64,000 nt of DNA from Nocardiopsis eucommiae. GTDB lineage: Bacteria; Actinomycetota; Actinomycetes; Streptosporangiales; Streptosporangiaceae. Made by a program: the position numbers and the translations under genes. Where the stretch lies: the NCBI GenBank assembly GCA_018388625.1, contig CP074402.1:5332001-5396000 (forward strand), written 5' to 3'. Under the pieces are notes generated by a model. That model was not told the DNA's origin, ran no database searches, and saw only the letters and a list, made by a program, of their open reading frames with translations. Positions 50,467 to 60,473 of the stretch are shown piece by piece (within the stretch, counting starts at the first letter, position 1; every line of letters begins with the position of its first letter).

Positions 50467-53146
50467 TCAGGACGGCGACGGCGTCGTCGAGAGTCGGCGG
50501 CTGTGCGGGAGGGGGCCTTCGTACCAGCCATGCGGCATCACCGACTGGAGGTAGGTTTCGGCAGGCCGGATGCCGCTGCGCGCCTGGTGGAAATGGACGA
50601 CGTCGCGGAGCAGCGCGGCGCCGGCGGCATCGCCGGCCACGTCCAGGGCCAGGGCCCCGTTGTGCAGCACTGCCAGCTGATTGCTCAGGTCGCCCTCGGT
50701 GAGGAAGCGCCGCAGCGAGGTCCGCAGCAGCGGCAGCGCTTCGCCGTCTCCCGCGTCGACCAGTGTCTGGGCAAGCATCAGCTCGCTGAGCGCGGCCGTC
50801 CACACCAAACCGGAGGCGTCGGCGAGCCGTACGGCGTCCCGCAGTCGGCGCCGACCGTCGGCGATCCGGCCGGCCATGACCAGAGCGGCGCCCGACGCCA
50901 TCGAGGTGGCCGCGATCAGCCAAGAGGTCTGTGTCTCGGTGGCGATGGCGTGCGCCTCTGCTGACGCGGTCAGCGCGACCTCCGGGTCGCCTCCTGGCAG
51001 CTGGACCAGGGCCTGGTAGTAGCGGACCTCAGCGAGCAGGCTGCGATGCCCCGGCTCCGAGCGGACCGCCAGGAACGCCTCGGACAGCATGCGCCGTGCC
51101 GTGGTGACTTCGCCGGTGAAGTAGAACAATCCGGCCGACGAGACCTGGGCCCGCACGACGTCGCCGAGCGGGGCGTACGGCGCAGCGGCCATGGCCTTGG
51201 CCAGTACCCTGTTGCCCTCGTCGAGCAGGCCGCTGCGGATCCAGAACCACATGAGCCGCGCGGACGTGCGCAATGCCTCGACCGGGGCATGCGCCAGGTC
51301 GTGCGCGAGCCCCGCGCGCAGGTTCGGCAACTCCAACCGCAGCGCCGCCATTGTGCTCGCGGACCGCACGCCCTGCAGATCGCCCTCGGCCCGGGCGACC
51401 AGTTCGCGGACCCAGACGGCATGGGCTGCCCGGGTCGCCGTCGGATCTGGGTCCACGGACCGGCAGTACGCCCGAATTGTCTCCAGCATCCGGTAGCGCG
51501 CCGTGCTGCCGCCAGTATCGGCGGTGACCACGGACTGATCGACCAGCGCGACGAACGCGTCGAGCCTGGCAGCGGTGGAGGACGCGGCCTCCATGGGAAA
51601 GCCACCCTCGTACGGCCAGAGCCGCACTGCGAGGTCGCGCTCGTCGCCGGAGAGAAGATCGAAGCTCCAGGCGACGGCCTCCTGCAATGTCGCGTGCGGG
51701 TTCGTCGTGCCGTGCGGGATTCGGCCCAGTACGCTGAAGCGGTCGTCCAGCAGCTCGATCAGCCCTCGCACGCCGAAGGTCCGCACCCGCGCCGCCGCCA
51801 GTTCCAGGGCCAGCGGCAGACGGTCCAGCGCATCGGCGAGACGGGACAGGTCCCGGCGGTCGGCGTCCTGCTCGACCCAGCCGGGGCGAAGCGCGCGGAT
51901 GCGATCGGCCAGTAGCGCCACGGCGTCTTCGGCGGCCAGCGGACCGAGCGGCAGACAGTGCTCGGCATCGACGCCGAGCGGGCTGCGGCTGGTGGCCACC
52001 ACCCGGAGGGAGGGAACCCGGTCGAGGAGGTCGACGACGAGCCGGGCTATGTCGCTGGCGAGGTGCTCGCAGTTGTCGAGCACCAAGGGCTCCCCGTGTA
52101 GACGCAGCCGCTTGACGAGCGCCTCGTACGGGTCCCCGGCGACCCCGGTGGCGTCGACCGCCGCGGCGATCGCCGAGACCAGGTGGGCGGGGTCGGCCAC
52201 ATCGGCGAGCCGGACGACGGCGCCCCGCCCGGCCCATTCCACGGCGATGCGGGTCTTGCCCGACCCGGCGGGCCCGACGATGGAGACGAGCCGATGCATG
52301 CCGACGAGGCGGCCCAGCAGAGCAAGATCGGCGTCGCGGCCGATGAACGACGACAGCGGCCGATCTCCGGGCGTCGGGGCCGTGACGCCGGCGGACGCCA
52401 GGGTCGGGTCCTGCAGCAGGATGCGGCCTTCGAGCTGGCGCAACTCCGGTCCGGGTTCGACCCCCAACTCCTCGGCCAGCACGGCCCGGACCCGGCGCAC
52501 CGCGTTCAGGGCGTCAGCCTGGCGTCCCGAGCGGTAGAGCGACAGCGCCAGCAACTGCCAACGACGTTCGCGGTACGGTTCGGCGTGCACAAGCCGTTCC
52601 AACTCGGCCACCGCACCGGCGTGGTCCCCGGTGGCCAGCAGCGCCGCGGCCTCCCCTCCTGGGCGCTGGCACGCTGTTCCAACAGTGCGGCACGGATCGC
52701 GGTCGTGGACGCGTCGTCGGCCAGGTCCTCGTACGGTGTCCCCCGCCACAACCGCAGCGCCGCGCCGAAGGCCTCGTGCGCATCGGCGTGGCGGTCGTCG
52801 GCCGCCAACGCACGGGCGCGGACGAGGTGGCCGCCGAAGCGTTCGACGTCGGTGTCATCGGCAAGGAGCCGATAGCCGCCGGGGAGCGCCGCAACGCCGT
52901 GCCCGGCAGCACTCGGCGCAGCCGGGAGACGTACACCTGTAGGGCGCTAGCCGGATTGCGTGGCTGGCTTTCACCCCACAGTCCTTCGGCCAGGCTGTCA
53001 TCCGAGACCGGCCGCCCTTCCGCGGCGATCAGGATCGCCAACAGCCTACGGGGCAGCCGACCTCCGACGTGGACCGCTTGATCTCCTGCACGGACCTCGA
53101 ACGGACCCAGCACCGCGAACGTCAGCACCACACCATGAAAGCCCAT
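50467..53146 (-). CDS. SARP/BTAD-type regulator with NTPase and TPR-like region (two frameshifts)
   Basis: About 890 residues after repair. An N-terminal OmpR-type winged helix (LTFAVLGPFEVRAGDQAVHVGGRLPRRLLAIL; SALQVYVSRLRRVLP) and BTAD domain (GRQADALNAVRRVRAVLAEELGVEPGPELRQLE) are followed by an NB-ARC-like NTPase. The NTPase has Walker A VGPAGSGKTR, PLVLDNCEHLA as Walker B, and RLPLALELAAARV. The C-terminal helical repeats resemble TPRs. This AfsR/SARP layout usually controls secondary metabolism. Breaks near 52878 and 52655 are each repaired by one C or G. It is divergent from the hemerythrin gene across 83 bases. Confidence 0.88.
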
Positions 53147-53229
53147 GTCACTGAAAGCGGCAAATGGGGCGGCGGCCGCCGTATCCGCGTTGTAGGCGGC
53201 TTGAAAGGCAAGGCCTCAAGGCTGCTCCC

Positions 53230-53904
53230 ATGCACAACGAGAAGATGGCCGACAGCCGTGACATGATCGGCGCGCACGACGCCATGCGACGACAGTTCGG
53301 CGCTATGCCCGCCCTGATCGCGGGCGTCCCGGCCGGTGACGCGGCCAGCACCGAAGTCGTCGCCGACCACGTCCTGATGATGGTCGACTTCCTGCACGCC
53401 CACCACACCAGCGAGGACGACCACGTGTGGCCCCGCCTGCGTGAGCGCTGCCCCGACGACGTCGAGCCCCTCATCGAGACAATGGACCAGCAGCACGCCT
53501 TCATCGACGGCGAACTGGATGCGCTCGCCGAGGGCGGTCGGCGTTGGCGGGCCTCCGCCGACGCCACCGATCGGGAGGCCGTCGCCGCCGTCGCGGAACG
53601 TCTGCTGCCGGCGCTGTTCGAGCATCTGGCGCTGGAAGAGGAGCGGATCCTACCGCTGATCGATCAGCACCTGACCGAACGCGAGTGGAAAGCGGTCGTC
53701 GAGGCGTCCTTCGGCAAGGTGACCTTCGCGCGGCGTCTGCTGATGCTGGGCATGGCCCTGAACGGGGCGAGCGAGGAGCAGGCCCAGCTCCTGCGCGCCG
53801 CCGTCCCCGCCGTCGTCTGGTACGTCGGGCGCCCGATCGGGACCCGTCTCTATCGCGCCCACCGTGAGCGCCTGTCCTCCGCGAGCCGGGGGTCAGATCT
53901 CTGA
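53230..53904 (+). CDS. Hemerythrin-like cation-binding protein
   Basis: A 224-residue protein with a four-helix hemerythrin fold. Candidate di-iron ligands are H in IGAHDAMRRQFG, H in VDFLHAHHTSEDDHVWPRL, H in MDQQHAFIDGELDAL, and H/E in LFEHLALEEERILPLI. These HHE-type spacings are typical of bacterial hemerythrin/HHE domains for O2, NO or redox sensing. The C-terminus is a further helical region. The ATG at 53230 follows AAGG. It shares a short divergent promoter with the SARP gene. Confidence 0.85.
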   Translation: MHNEKMADSRDMIGAHDAMRRQFGAMPALIAGVPAGDAASTEVVADHVLMMVDFLHAHHTSEDDHVWPRLRERCPDDVEPLIETMDQQHAFIDGELDALAEGGRRWRASADATDREAVAAVAERLLPALFEHLALEEERILPLIDQHLTEREWKAVVEASFGKVTFARRLLMLGMALNGASEEQAQLLRAAVPAVVWYVGRPIGTRLYRAHRERLSSASRGSDL

Positions 53905-53987
53905 CAACCACCCGCACACGCGCGAGCTGCGTGGCTCAAGGTTCCCGCTCCGGCCAGCGGCCCAACCACCGACGCAAAGGAAACATC

Positions 53988-54962
53988 GTGGCCTTCGCCG
54001 AAGGAAAAGAATCGCATTTCGTGGAAGCGGCCCGAGGAGGTGGGCATCGGTGGTGGCGGTACCTGGTGGGGTTGGCGGTCATCATCTCTTTCTATGTGGT
54101 CGGCGCTGGGGCCGCCACCATGTTCATCGCGTCGGCCATTGGCGGCCGGGGGGAGGAGGTGGGGATCTTCTTGGGTCAGGGGGACCTCTCCGCACTCGGA
54201 CCCGTGAGCGAATTCGCGGCGCTCATGCTGAGCAATGTGTTCTTTCTGGCCGGAATTCTCGTCACGGTCACCCTTATTCATCGCCGCCACCCCCGTACGC
54301 TCGTCACAGCGAGGGAGAAAGTCAGCTGGCGTCGAATTGGCCACGGTTTCGTGGCGATTTTCGTGCCGTGGTCCCTGATACTCGTGCTCGGGCAGTATCT
54401 CCTCTACCCCGAGACCTTCGCCTTCACCTCCGACCTTGCAACGTTCGCGCTCTTCGCGCCCGTGGCACTGGTGCTCATCGCTATTCAGACCACCACCGAA
54501 GAACTGTTCTGCCGGGGCTACCTGGTACAGGCCACCAGCCTCATCTGGGCCAACCGCCTCTTCTTGGCGCTCGTGCCGGCCGTGGTATTCGCCCTGCTGC
54601 ACCTCGGAAACCCGGAAGCAGAAGCAGGCGGTTGGCTCACGATGGTCCTCTTCTATTTCCTGGGCCCGGGTCTGGCATGGACGATCGTCTCGTTGGTGGA
54701 CGGGACCACTGAGCTCGCCATCGGCGCACACTTCGCCTTCAACGCCGTCTACTTCGTTGTGGTCAACCCGATCGGAGGAGTCATAACCACGCCTGCCCTT
54801 TTCACGGTCAGCGAGTACCACTCGACTCTCTACGCGCTATCGGCAGTTTCGGTGATCCCAGTGTTCCTGGCGATCTCCTACGGGGTGTTCAGGAGAGAGC
54901 CTCGCCGAATCGGTTCCCGAAGCAACGGGAACGGTCGGATCGATCATCCCGTCGATGTCTGA
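53988..54962 (+). CDS. CPBP family intramembrane metalloprotease
   Basis: A 324-residue multi-pass membrane protein (about 8 hydrophobic segments). The CPBP (Abi/CAAX protease) motifs are TTEELFCRGYL (EExxxR), FALLHLGN (His) and IGAHFAFNAVYF (HxxxN). The GTG start at 53988 has AAAGGAAACATC upstream. Members process prenylated proteins in eukaryotes; in bacteria they serve in bacteriocin immunity and other roles. The substrate here is unknown. Confidence 0.9.
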   Translation: MAFAEGKESHFVEAARGGGHRWWRYLVGLAVIISFYVVGAGAATMFIASAIGGRGEEVGIFLGQGDLSALGPVSEFAALMLSNVFFLAGILVTVTLIHRRHPRTLVTAREKVSWRRIGHGFVAIFVPWSLILVLGQYLLYPETFAFTSDLATFALFAPVALVLIAIQTTTEELFCRGYLVQATSLIWANRLFLALVPAVVFALLHLGNPEAEAGGWLTMVLFYFLGPGLAWTIVSLVDGTTELAIGAHFAFNAVYFVVVNPIGGVITTPALFTVSEYHSTLYALSAVSVIPVFLAISYGVFRREPRRIGSRSNGNGRIDHPVDV

Positions 54963-54990
54963 ACCTTTCGGGCCCACGGCCCCGGCGTTG

Positions 54991-55143
54991 TTGTGTGATG
55001 GCGGGTTGCGAGTCTGCGGTGGTCCACCCGTTGTGTTCGGACAGGTCAGAGAGTACGGCTCGGACGTATCCGGTGGCGGTGGTCCATGGCTGGGTGCGTG
55101 CGAAGCCCACTCGCGAAATTGACACCGCCACCTCCCTCACCAT
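54991..55143 (-). pseudogene. IS701-like transposase N-terminal fragment
   Basis: About 50 residues (SISRVGFARTQPWTTATGYV, RAVLSDLSEHNGWTTADSQP) resemble the N-terminus of IS701-family transposases (FARVEPRRR..YVRGLL...KNGW.LAE). The frame stays open to about 54889, but the transposase similarity ends near 54991 and the catalytic core is missing. It lies between the two CPBP genes in the island. Confidence 0.5.
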
Positions 55144-55258
55144 CAGTGCGAAACAGAATATCCACCGACCGAACAGGCAAGAGGGCACAACCCCTTTGGT
55201 CTCTTCAACTGGGTGACGGCCCGAACCACGAAGCCGCCCCTGGAAAGGATCCCGCCCC

Positions 55259-55962
55259 ATGACTTCCCCTCCACCGCACAGAGGATGGACCCCACCACGC
55301 CGCGTCCCGGATGGGTCGAGCTGAGCGTGGGGTTGGCGATCATGGCACTCATCGCGTTCGTGCTCGCACCCCAGTTGAGTCGTCTGGGCATGAGCGGCCC
55401 CACCACCGGCATTGTCGGCGGTGTGGTCAGTGGCGGGGGCGGGCTCCTCGCCTTCGCCGCGGCCGCGCTGGTGCGCCGGCGCTCATGGGAGGCCTTCGGG
55501 GTGCGGCGCACCACGGTGCGCTGGCTACTGATCGGTCTGGCCGCAGGGCTCGTCGCGTTCGCGGCCAGGGTCGTGGCCGTGTACCTGGTCACCCTCATCA
55601 TCGACGTGGAAACCGACACCCAGGCCAGCTACGCCGCCGGGGCAGGAGCCGGGCTGGTGTCGCTGGCGCTGATGATGCTGACCTTGGCAGTGCTCACCCC
55701 TATCGGGGAGGAGTTCTTGTTCCGCGGGGTGGTGACCTCCGCGCTTTTGCGCTATGGCGCCCTGGTCGGCGTTGTCGGCAGCGCGGTGGTGTTCGCGCTC
55801 ATGCATGGCATCAACGAAGTCCTTCCCGCGGCCGTGATCGTCGGGTTGATCGCTGCCGAGCTCTACCGGCGCAGCGGATCCATCTGGCCCGGGGTCCTCA
55901 TGCACGCGCTCTACAACGCCATCACGCTCGCACTTCTGGCCCTGGCTGCTTCGGCGGCCTGA
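55259..55962 (+). CDS. CPBP family intramembrane metalloprotease 2
   Basis: About 235 residues and six membrane segments, with EEFLFRGVV (EExxxR), FALMHGINE (His) and VLMHALYNAI (HxxxN). A strong ribosome site (GGAAAGGAT) precedes an ATG at 55259 in a different frame. One missing G near 55284 would join MTSPPPHRG to MDPTTPRPGWVELSV. Otherwise the start is the ATG at 55285 or a GTG at 55213. It is a paralogue-class neighbour of the first CPBP gene but not closely similar to it. Confidence 0.85.
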
Positions 55963-56282
55963 CGAGCGGCACCGAGCCACGTCCTGGAACACCGTCCGAT
56001 CGGCGTCCTGTCTGAAGTGGCGGTGGAGTGGCCTCAGCCCAACCGAGACCCCCTCCACGTCCGTTTCGGCGGCCAGTGCCATTGAACCTGCTTCGGCTTC
56101 ACGACGAGCAGCCGAAGTCGACCGGCCAGCGCGGCCCCACTTCCTGATCAGCAGTCTCCAACGCTCCTTGCGGTCGAAGGCACTCCCGATCTCTTTGCCC
56201 GTGGGCCTTCACCGTGCCCGTCCAGGTACATCGTGGGGTCGGCCACAGAGACTGGCCGCCGGAGAGGCGGCCGAACCGTTGA
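55963..56282. other. Island region without recognised gene
   Basis: About 320 bases between the second CPBP gene and the DUF2637 fragment. Short frames only; nothing recognisable. Confidence 0.4.
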
Positions 56283-56522
56283 TCAACAGGGTCCGGGGCA
56301 GGAGACCGCCCTACGGCCACTGCGAGCGTCGCTGAGCAGCGTCATGGAGGAGGCGACGATCATGCCGTCGACAGAGAGTGGGAACAGAGCCGCGCGCCAC
56401 TCGGGCTCTCGGTGGCGCAGGGCGAGCTCGTACGTGCGTGAGTAGGAGACGACGGCCGCGATCACGGCCAGCAGCAGCACGGCGGCGACGGTTGTCCAGC
56501 GGGACCATCGGAAAGACTGCAT
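56283..56522 (-). pseudogene. Truncated DUF2637 (Spd-like) protein
   Basis: The frame encodes RWTTVAAVLLLAVIAAVVSY, AL RHREPEWRAALFPLSVDG and MIVASSMTLLSDARSG, the conserved N-terminal half of DUF2637 membrane proteins. These are encoded by conjugative plasmids and integrative elements of actinomycetes. It then changes to unrelated sequence and stops. The C-terminal membrane segments are missing. It lies 70 bases inside the right attachment repeat. Confidence 0.7.
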
Positions 56523-56591
56523 CACAGGTCGCCGCCCGTCCAGCGACAGGTCCACGCTCAGGACCAGCGGGCGCGGGTTCTTTGGGGGGAT

Positions 56592-56613
56592 GGTTGAAGT
56601 CCCCCTCGGACAC
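56592..56613 (+). repeat. attR: partial tRNA-Leu 3' end
   Basis: GGTTGAAGTCCCCCTCGGAC plus AC: 21 of 22 bases match the tRNA-Leu 3' end at 48439-48460. No tRNA body precedes it, as expected for the distal attachment site. Confidence 0.8.
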
Positions 56614-56671
56614 CAGCAGGAACACGGTGCGGGTCGAGAGCAATCTCGGCCCGCACTTCGCGTTGTGGGGC

Positions 56672-58042
56672 TCAGTTCGTCCGCGCGGCGGCGGACAGGT
56701 GTTCCCACTGGGTGGTCGAGGTGACCAGGGTCGCGCACCACAACGCGCCCAGGGCCCAACCGCCCAGCACGTCGGTGGCCCACACCGCGCCGAGGTAGGC
56801 GGCCACGGCCCCGGCCGCTCCCGCCCAGAGCACGGCCACGGTCCAGCAGGTCACCGCGCGAACCCAGCTGCGCGCCCGCCCGCTCGCCAGACACGCCAGG
56901 ACCCCGGCGACGGCGGTCGTGGTCGCGATCTCCAACGCGGGGAAGGACCCGCCGGTGGGAGGGGCGACGAGGGCACTGGCCGATGGTGGCCCGACGCGCC
57001 TGACCAACGCGGCCACCAGCAGGGCGCTGCCCGCGGCACCGCCCCACGCCGCCAGGGCCAGCACCAGGTCGCGGCGGCGCGCACGCGTCAGGAGGGCGCC
57101 GACGACCGCGACGCCCAGGGACCCCCACACGCCCGTGAGACCGTGAAGCGGGACGACGATCGAGGTCAGGGCGGCGTCCCGGTGCGTGACCAGCCAGTCC
57201 AGGATCGGTCGGTCGACGCGGACGGCCTCCTCACCGACGATGACGTCCTGGAGCACCGCGCCGAAGAACCATCCTCCGGCCACGATGAACGCGATCCCGG
57301 CGGTGAGTTGCAGGCCCAGCACCGTGTGCGGTTCGAATCTGCGGCCCAGCCACCGGACCTGCCGGTCGTAGCGCGCGAGGACGGCGCGGACGCTCGGCCT
57401 CCCCGCCTGGCGCTCGGCCCAACGGCGCACGCGGTCGGGGTGACGGGCGATCCACTTGGCGAGGACCACCGAGAACAGGACCACCGCGCCCGCGAGCAGC
57501 ACCAGGATCACGGCCGCGCCGAAGATCCGCTCCACGTGCTGCCAGGAGTTCCCCGCGAGGTACCCGATCAGGGTCACGGACGTCGCCCACACCGCACCGC
57601 CCAGCGCGTTCCAGACGAGGAAGCGCCGGTATCCCAGACCACCGGCGCCCGCCAGCGCGGGGACGAGGGCCCGCGCGAACCCCACCCAGCGGCCGAGAAA
57701 GACCGCGTGACCGCCGTAACGCCCCACGAACCCCTCGGCCCGCTCCCAGCGGGCGCTGCCGATCAGGCGGCCCATTCTCCCCGTGGTCAGGCGCGGTCCC
57801 AGTCGACGCCCGACCAGGAAGCCGACCGAGTCCCCGGCCACGGCCCCGACAATCCCGCAGGCCGCGACGGCGAAGGGGTCCGCGTGGCCCAGACCGGCCA
57901 CCGCTCCGGCGACCAGCAGTCCGGTCTCACCGGGAACCACCAGCCCCACGAAGACCGCCGACTCCAGGAACGGCAGCAGGAGGGCGACGGAGTAGATCAC
58001 ACCGACCGGTACGGTCAGCAGCCATTGTTCCCAGTTCCCCAC
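56672..58042 (-). CDS. DedA (VTT)-PAP2 fusion membrane protein
   Basis: An intact 456-residue polytopic protein. The N-terminal DedA/VTT domain has PFLESAVFVGLVVPGETGLLVAG, VGFLVGRRLG and FLGRWVGFARALVPALAG. The C-terminal PAP2-like phosphatase domain has VDRPILDWLVTHRD, VPLHGLTGVWGS, TGGSFPALEIATTTAVAG and a final VWATDVLGGWALGAL. The first PAP2 motif (KxxxxxxRP) is not clear, so catalytic activity is uncertain. Start at GTG 58042 with GAGGAGG upstream; a longer frame exists. Likely lipid transport or undecaprenyl-phosphate metabolism (inference). Confidence 0.85.
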   Translation of the reverse strand: MGNWEQWLLTVPVGVIYSVALLLPFLESAVFVGLVVPGETGLLVAGAVAGLGHADPFAVAACGIVGAVAGDSVGFLVGRRLGPRLTTGRMGRLIGSARWERAEGFVGRYGGHAVFLGRWVGFARALVPALAGAGGLGYRRFLVWNALGGAVWATSVTLIGYLAGNSWQHVERIFGAAVILVLLAGAVVLFSVVLAKWIARHPDRVRRWAERQAGRPSVRAVLARYDRQVRWLGRRFEPHTVLGLQLTAGIAFIVAGGWFFGAVLQDVIVGEEAVRVDRPILDWLVTHRDAALTSIVVPLHGLTGVWGSLGVAVVGALLTRARRRDLVLALAAWGGAAGSALLVAALVRRVGPPSASALVAPPTGGSFPALEIATTTAVAGVLACLASGRARSWVRAVTCWTVAVLWAGAAGAVAAYLGAVWATDVLGGWALGALWCATLVTSTTQWEHLSAAARTN

Positions 58043-58209
58043 CCTGCCCCCACCCTCCTCCACGACGAGGTCGGACCGCCGCGTGACGCGGGCCCGTGTC
58101 CGTGACCGACCGGCGTCCGTGTCTGGCCGGTCCGCAGGACCATGTTCGTCCGCTCCGCCTCCGCCCCGTCCGAGCGACACACACGCGGAGTCGGCGGCCG
58201 GAGCAGGTC

Positions 58210-60473
58210 TCAGACGTGGAAGGGCACGGTGGTGACGACGATCCTGGGACGCTCACGAAGGGCGTGCCTGAGCCGGAACGCCATCCGGTCGTGCAGGACC
58301 CGTTGCCACCAGCGCCGGGGCACCACCTCGGGCAGGATCACCGTGATCGTCAGGTCCGACCGCTGTTCGCGCAGCGCCTCGATGTAGTTCACCAACGGCG
58401 CGATGATGGTCCGGTAGGGGGTGACGACCACCTCCAGGGGCAGGTGGTCCCCCCAGTGCAGCCAGTACCCCCGCATCCGCTCGGCCTCCTCCTCGGAGGG
58501 GCTGAGGTGGACGGCGAGGACGGGCTGCCGCAGTGAGGCCGCGTAGGCCAGGGCACGGATGTTGGCCAGGTCCAGCGTCTCCACGGGAACGACCGACAGG
58601 TGGTGGATCTCCTCGGGGGTCTCCTCCACCTCCTGGTCCCCCGGCCTCTCCGCGCGGCCCGCCGCGTTCGTGTCGGGCGCCGCCTGCTCCGCCGTCGCCT
58701 CCGTTTCCGGCCGCTCTTCGGGGGTCGGGGCCTCGGGCGGACGGCGGACCGCGCCGCTCGGGACGCCCGGCGCGGGGGCCGTGTGGGGCCGCAGCCGCAG
58801 CGCGTTCCCGACCGCGTCGTAGTGGACGCGGATGCGCAGGGCCAGCACGACGAACGCGGCCACGGCCAGGAGCGCCACCCACGCTCCCGCGCTGAACTTG
58901 ACGATGGCGGCGGTGACGAACACCCCCGCGCACATCACTGCCCCGGTGGCGTTGAACGCGAGGCTCTTGCGCCAGTGCCGGGCGCGCGAGCGCCACCAGT
59001 GCACCACCATGCCCGCCTGCGAGAGCGTGAAGGCCAGGAAGACCCCGACCGCGTACAGCGGGATCAGGGAGGTGGTGTCGCCGCCGAAGGAGGCGAAGAC
59101 GAGGGCGGCCGCGACGGAGAGCAGGAGGATGCCGTTGCTGTAGGCCAGCCGGTCGCCCATGCGCATGAACCCGCGCGGGGCGTGGTGGTCGCGTGCCAGC
59201 AGGGACAGGACCCGTGGGAAGTCGTTGTAGGCGGTGTTGGCGGCCAGCAGGAGGATGGCCGCGGTGCTGGCCTGGACGAGCACGTACATCGCCCCGGTCC
59301 CGAAGGAGTGCCGGGCCAGCTGCGAGAGCACGGTCTCGCCCTTCGCCGGGATCGTGCCGGTGACCAGGATGAGGGCCATCAGACCACCGAACAGCGCCAG
59401 CAGGGTGAGGATCATCCAGGTCAGGGCGGTGCGGGCGTTGCGCCACTCCACGGGCCTGAAGGCGGGGACGGCGTTGGTGATGGCCTCGATGCCGGTCAGG
59501 GCGGTGGCCCCCGACGTGAAGGCCCTCAGGATGAGGAACAGCGTGACGCCCGTGGTGGCGTTGACCTGGGGTGTGGGAGCCGGGGGAAACCGCGCAGGGC
59601 CGCGTCGACGAGGCCGACGACGATCACGGCGCCGACGGAGAGGACGAAGACGTAGGTGGGTGCCGCGAAGAGGAGGCCCGCCTGGCGCACGCCGCGCAGA
59701 TTCCCGGCCAGGAGCACGGCGATGACCCCCAGCCCGATGGGCACGGTCGCTCCGCTGAGCGAGGGCACCGCGGACGTGATCGCGGCGATACCGGCGGCGA
59801 TCGAGACCGCGACGGTGAGGACGTAGTCGACGATGAGGCCGCCCGCCGCCAGGAGACCGGGTGTCCGACCCAGGTTGTGGCTGGCCACGATGTAGGAACC
59901 GCCGCCATTGGGATAGGCGCGGATGGTCTGTCGGTAGGAGAGTCCCACCGCCAGCATCATCAGCATGATCACCAGGGCGATCGGCAGGGACAGGGAGAGG
60001 CCCGCCACGCCGCCGATGACGAGGATGGTGAGCATCGCCTCGGGGCCGTAGGCGACGGAGGACAGGGCGTCGGAGGACAGCACGGGCAGGGCGACGAGTT
60101 TGCGCATGCGTTCGCGGACCAGGGCGGTGCTCTTCAGGGCCGGCCCCAGCAGCACGCGGCGCAGCCGGTACCCGGCACGGCCCGCGGGTGTGGAGGCTTC
60201 GTCAGCGGACTCCGAGGCGAGCGTCGTCCGGGGGTCCCCGCCGAGTTCGGAGACGGTGACGAAGCGTTCGTAGCGCGGCTGACGGACCTGGTGGCGTGCC
60301 GGGTAGCTGCCCACGTTCGGGTCCACCGGGAGGGCACGGCGCCACTCCCTCGGCTCCCCCGTCACCTGACCCCACTCGCGTCCGATCTGGTGGAGCGCAC
60401 TGAGTTGCCCGGTGGTGAGATCGGGCAGAAGGTCACTCGGTGCGGGTGGTCGAGTGGAGCGTTCCTCCGTCAT
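58210..60473 (-). CDS. APC family permease with C-terminal soluble domain (one frameshift)
   Basis: About 755 residues after repair. A long N-terminal cytoplasmic region is followed by a 12-helix APC transporter core (SSDALSSVAYGPEAML; YPNGGGSYIVASHNLG; LTGIEAITNAVPAF; ANTAYNDFPRVLSLLARD). A Pro/Glu-rich linker then leads to a C-terminal USP-like domain (VPVETLDLANIRALAYAASL; RTIIAPLVNYIEALRE). This layout matches actinobacterial amino-acid or potassium transporters of the KUP/APC type. The break near 59594 (CCCC) is repaired by one C. The start is uncertain (60473 ATG; further in-frame ATGs to 60671). Confidence 0.85.

Larger units (their letters stand above)
48461..56613. mobile_element. 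Decayed genomic island at tRNA-Leu
   Basis: An 8.15-kb segment bounded by the direct repeat of the tRNA-Leu 3' end. Near the left end is a serine-recombinase remnant, in the middle an IS701-like transposase remnant, and at the right end a truncated DUF2637 gene. DUF2637 is typical of actinomycete plasmids and integrative conjugative elements. Cargo: LLM oxidoreductase, SARP/BTAD regulator, hemerythrin-like protein, two CPBP proteases. The DNA is visibly less GC-rich in the 53.9-55.9 kb part than in its flanks. No intact integrase remains, so the island is probably immobile. Confidence 0.75.
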
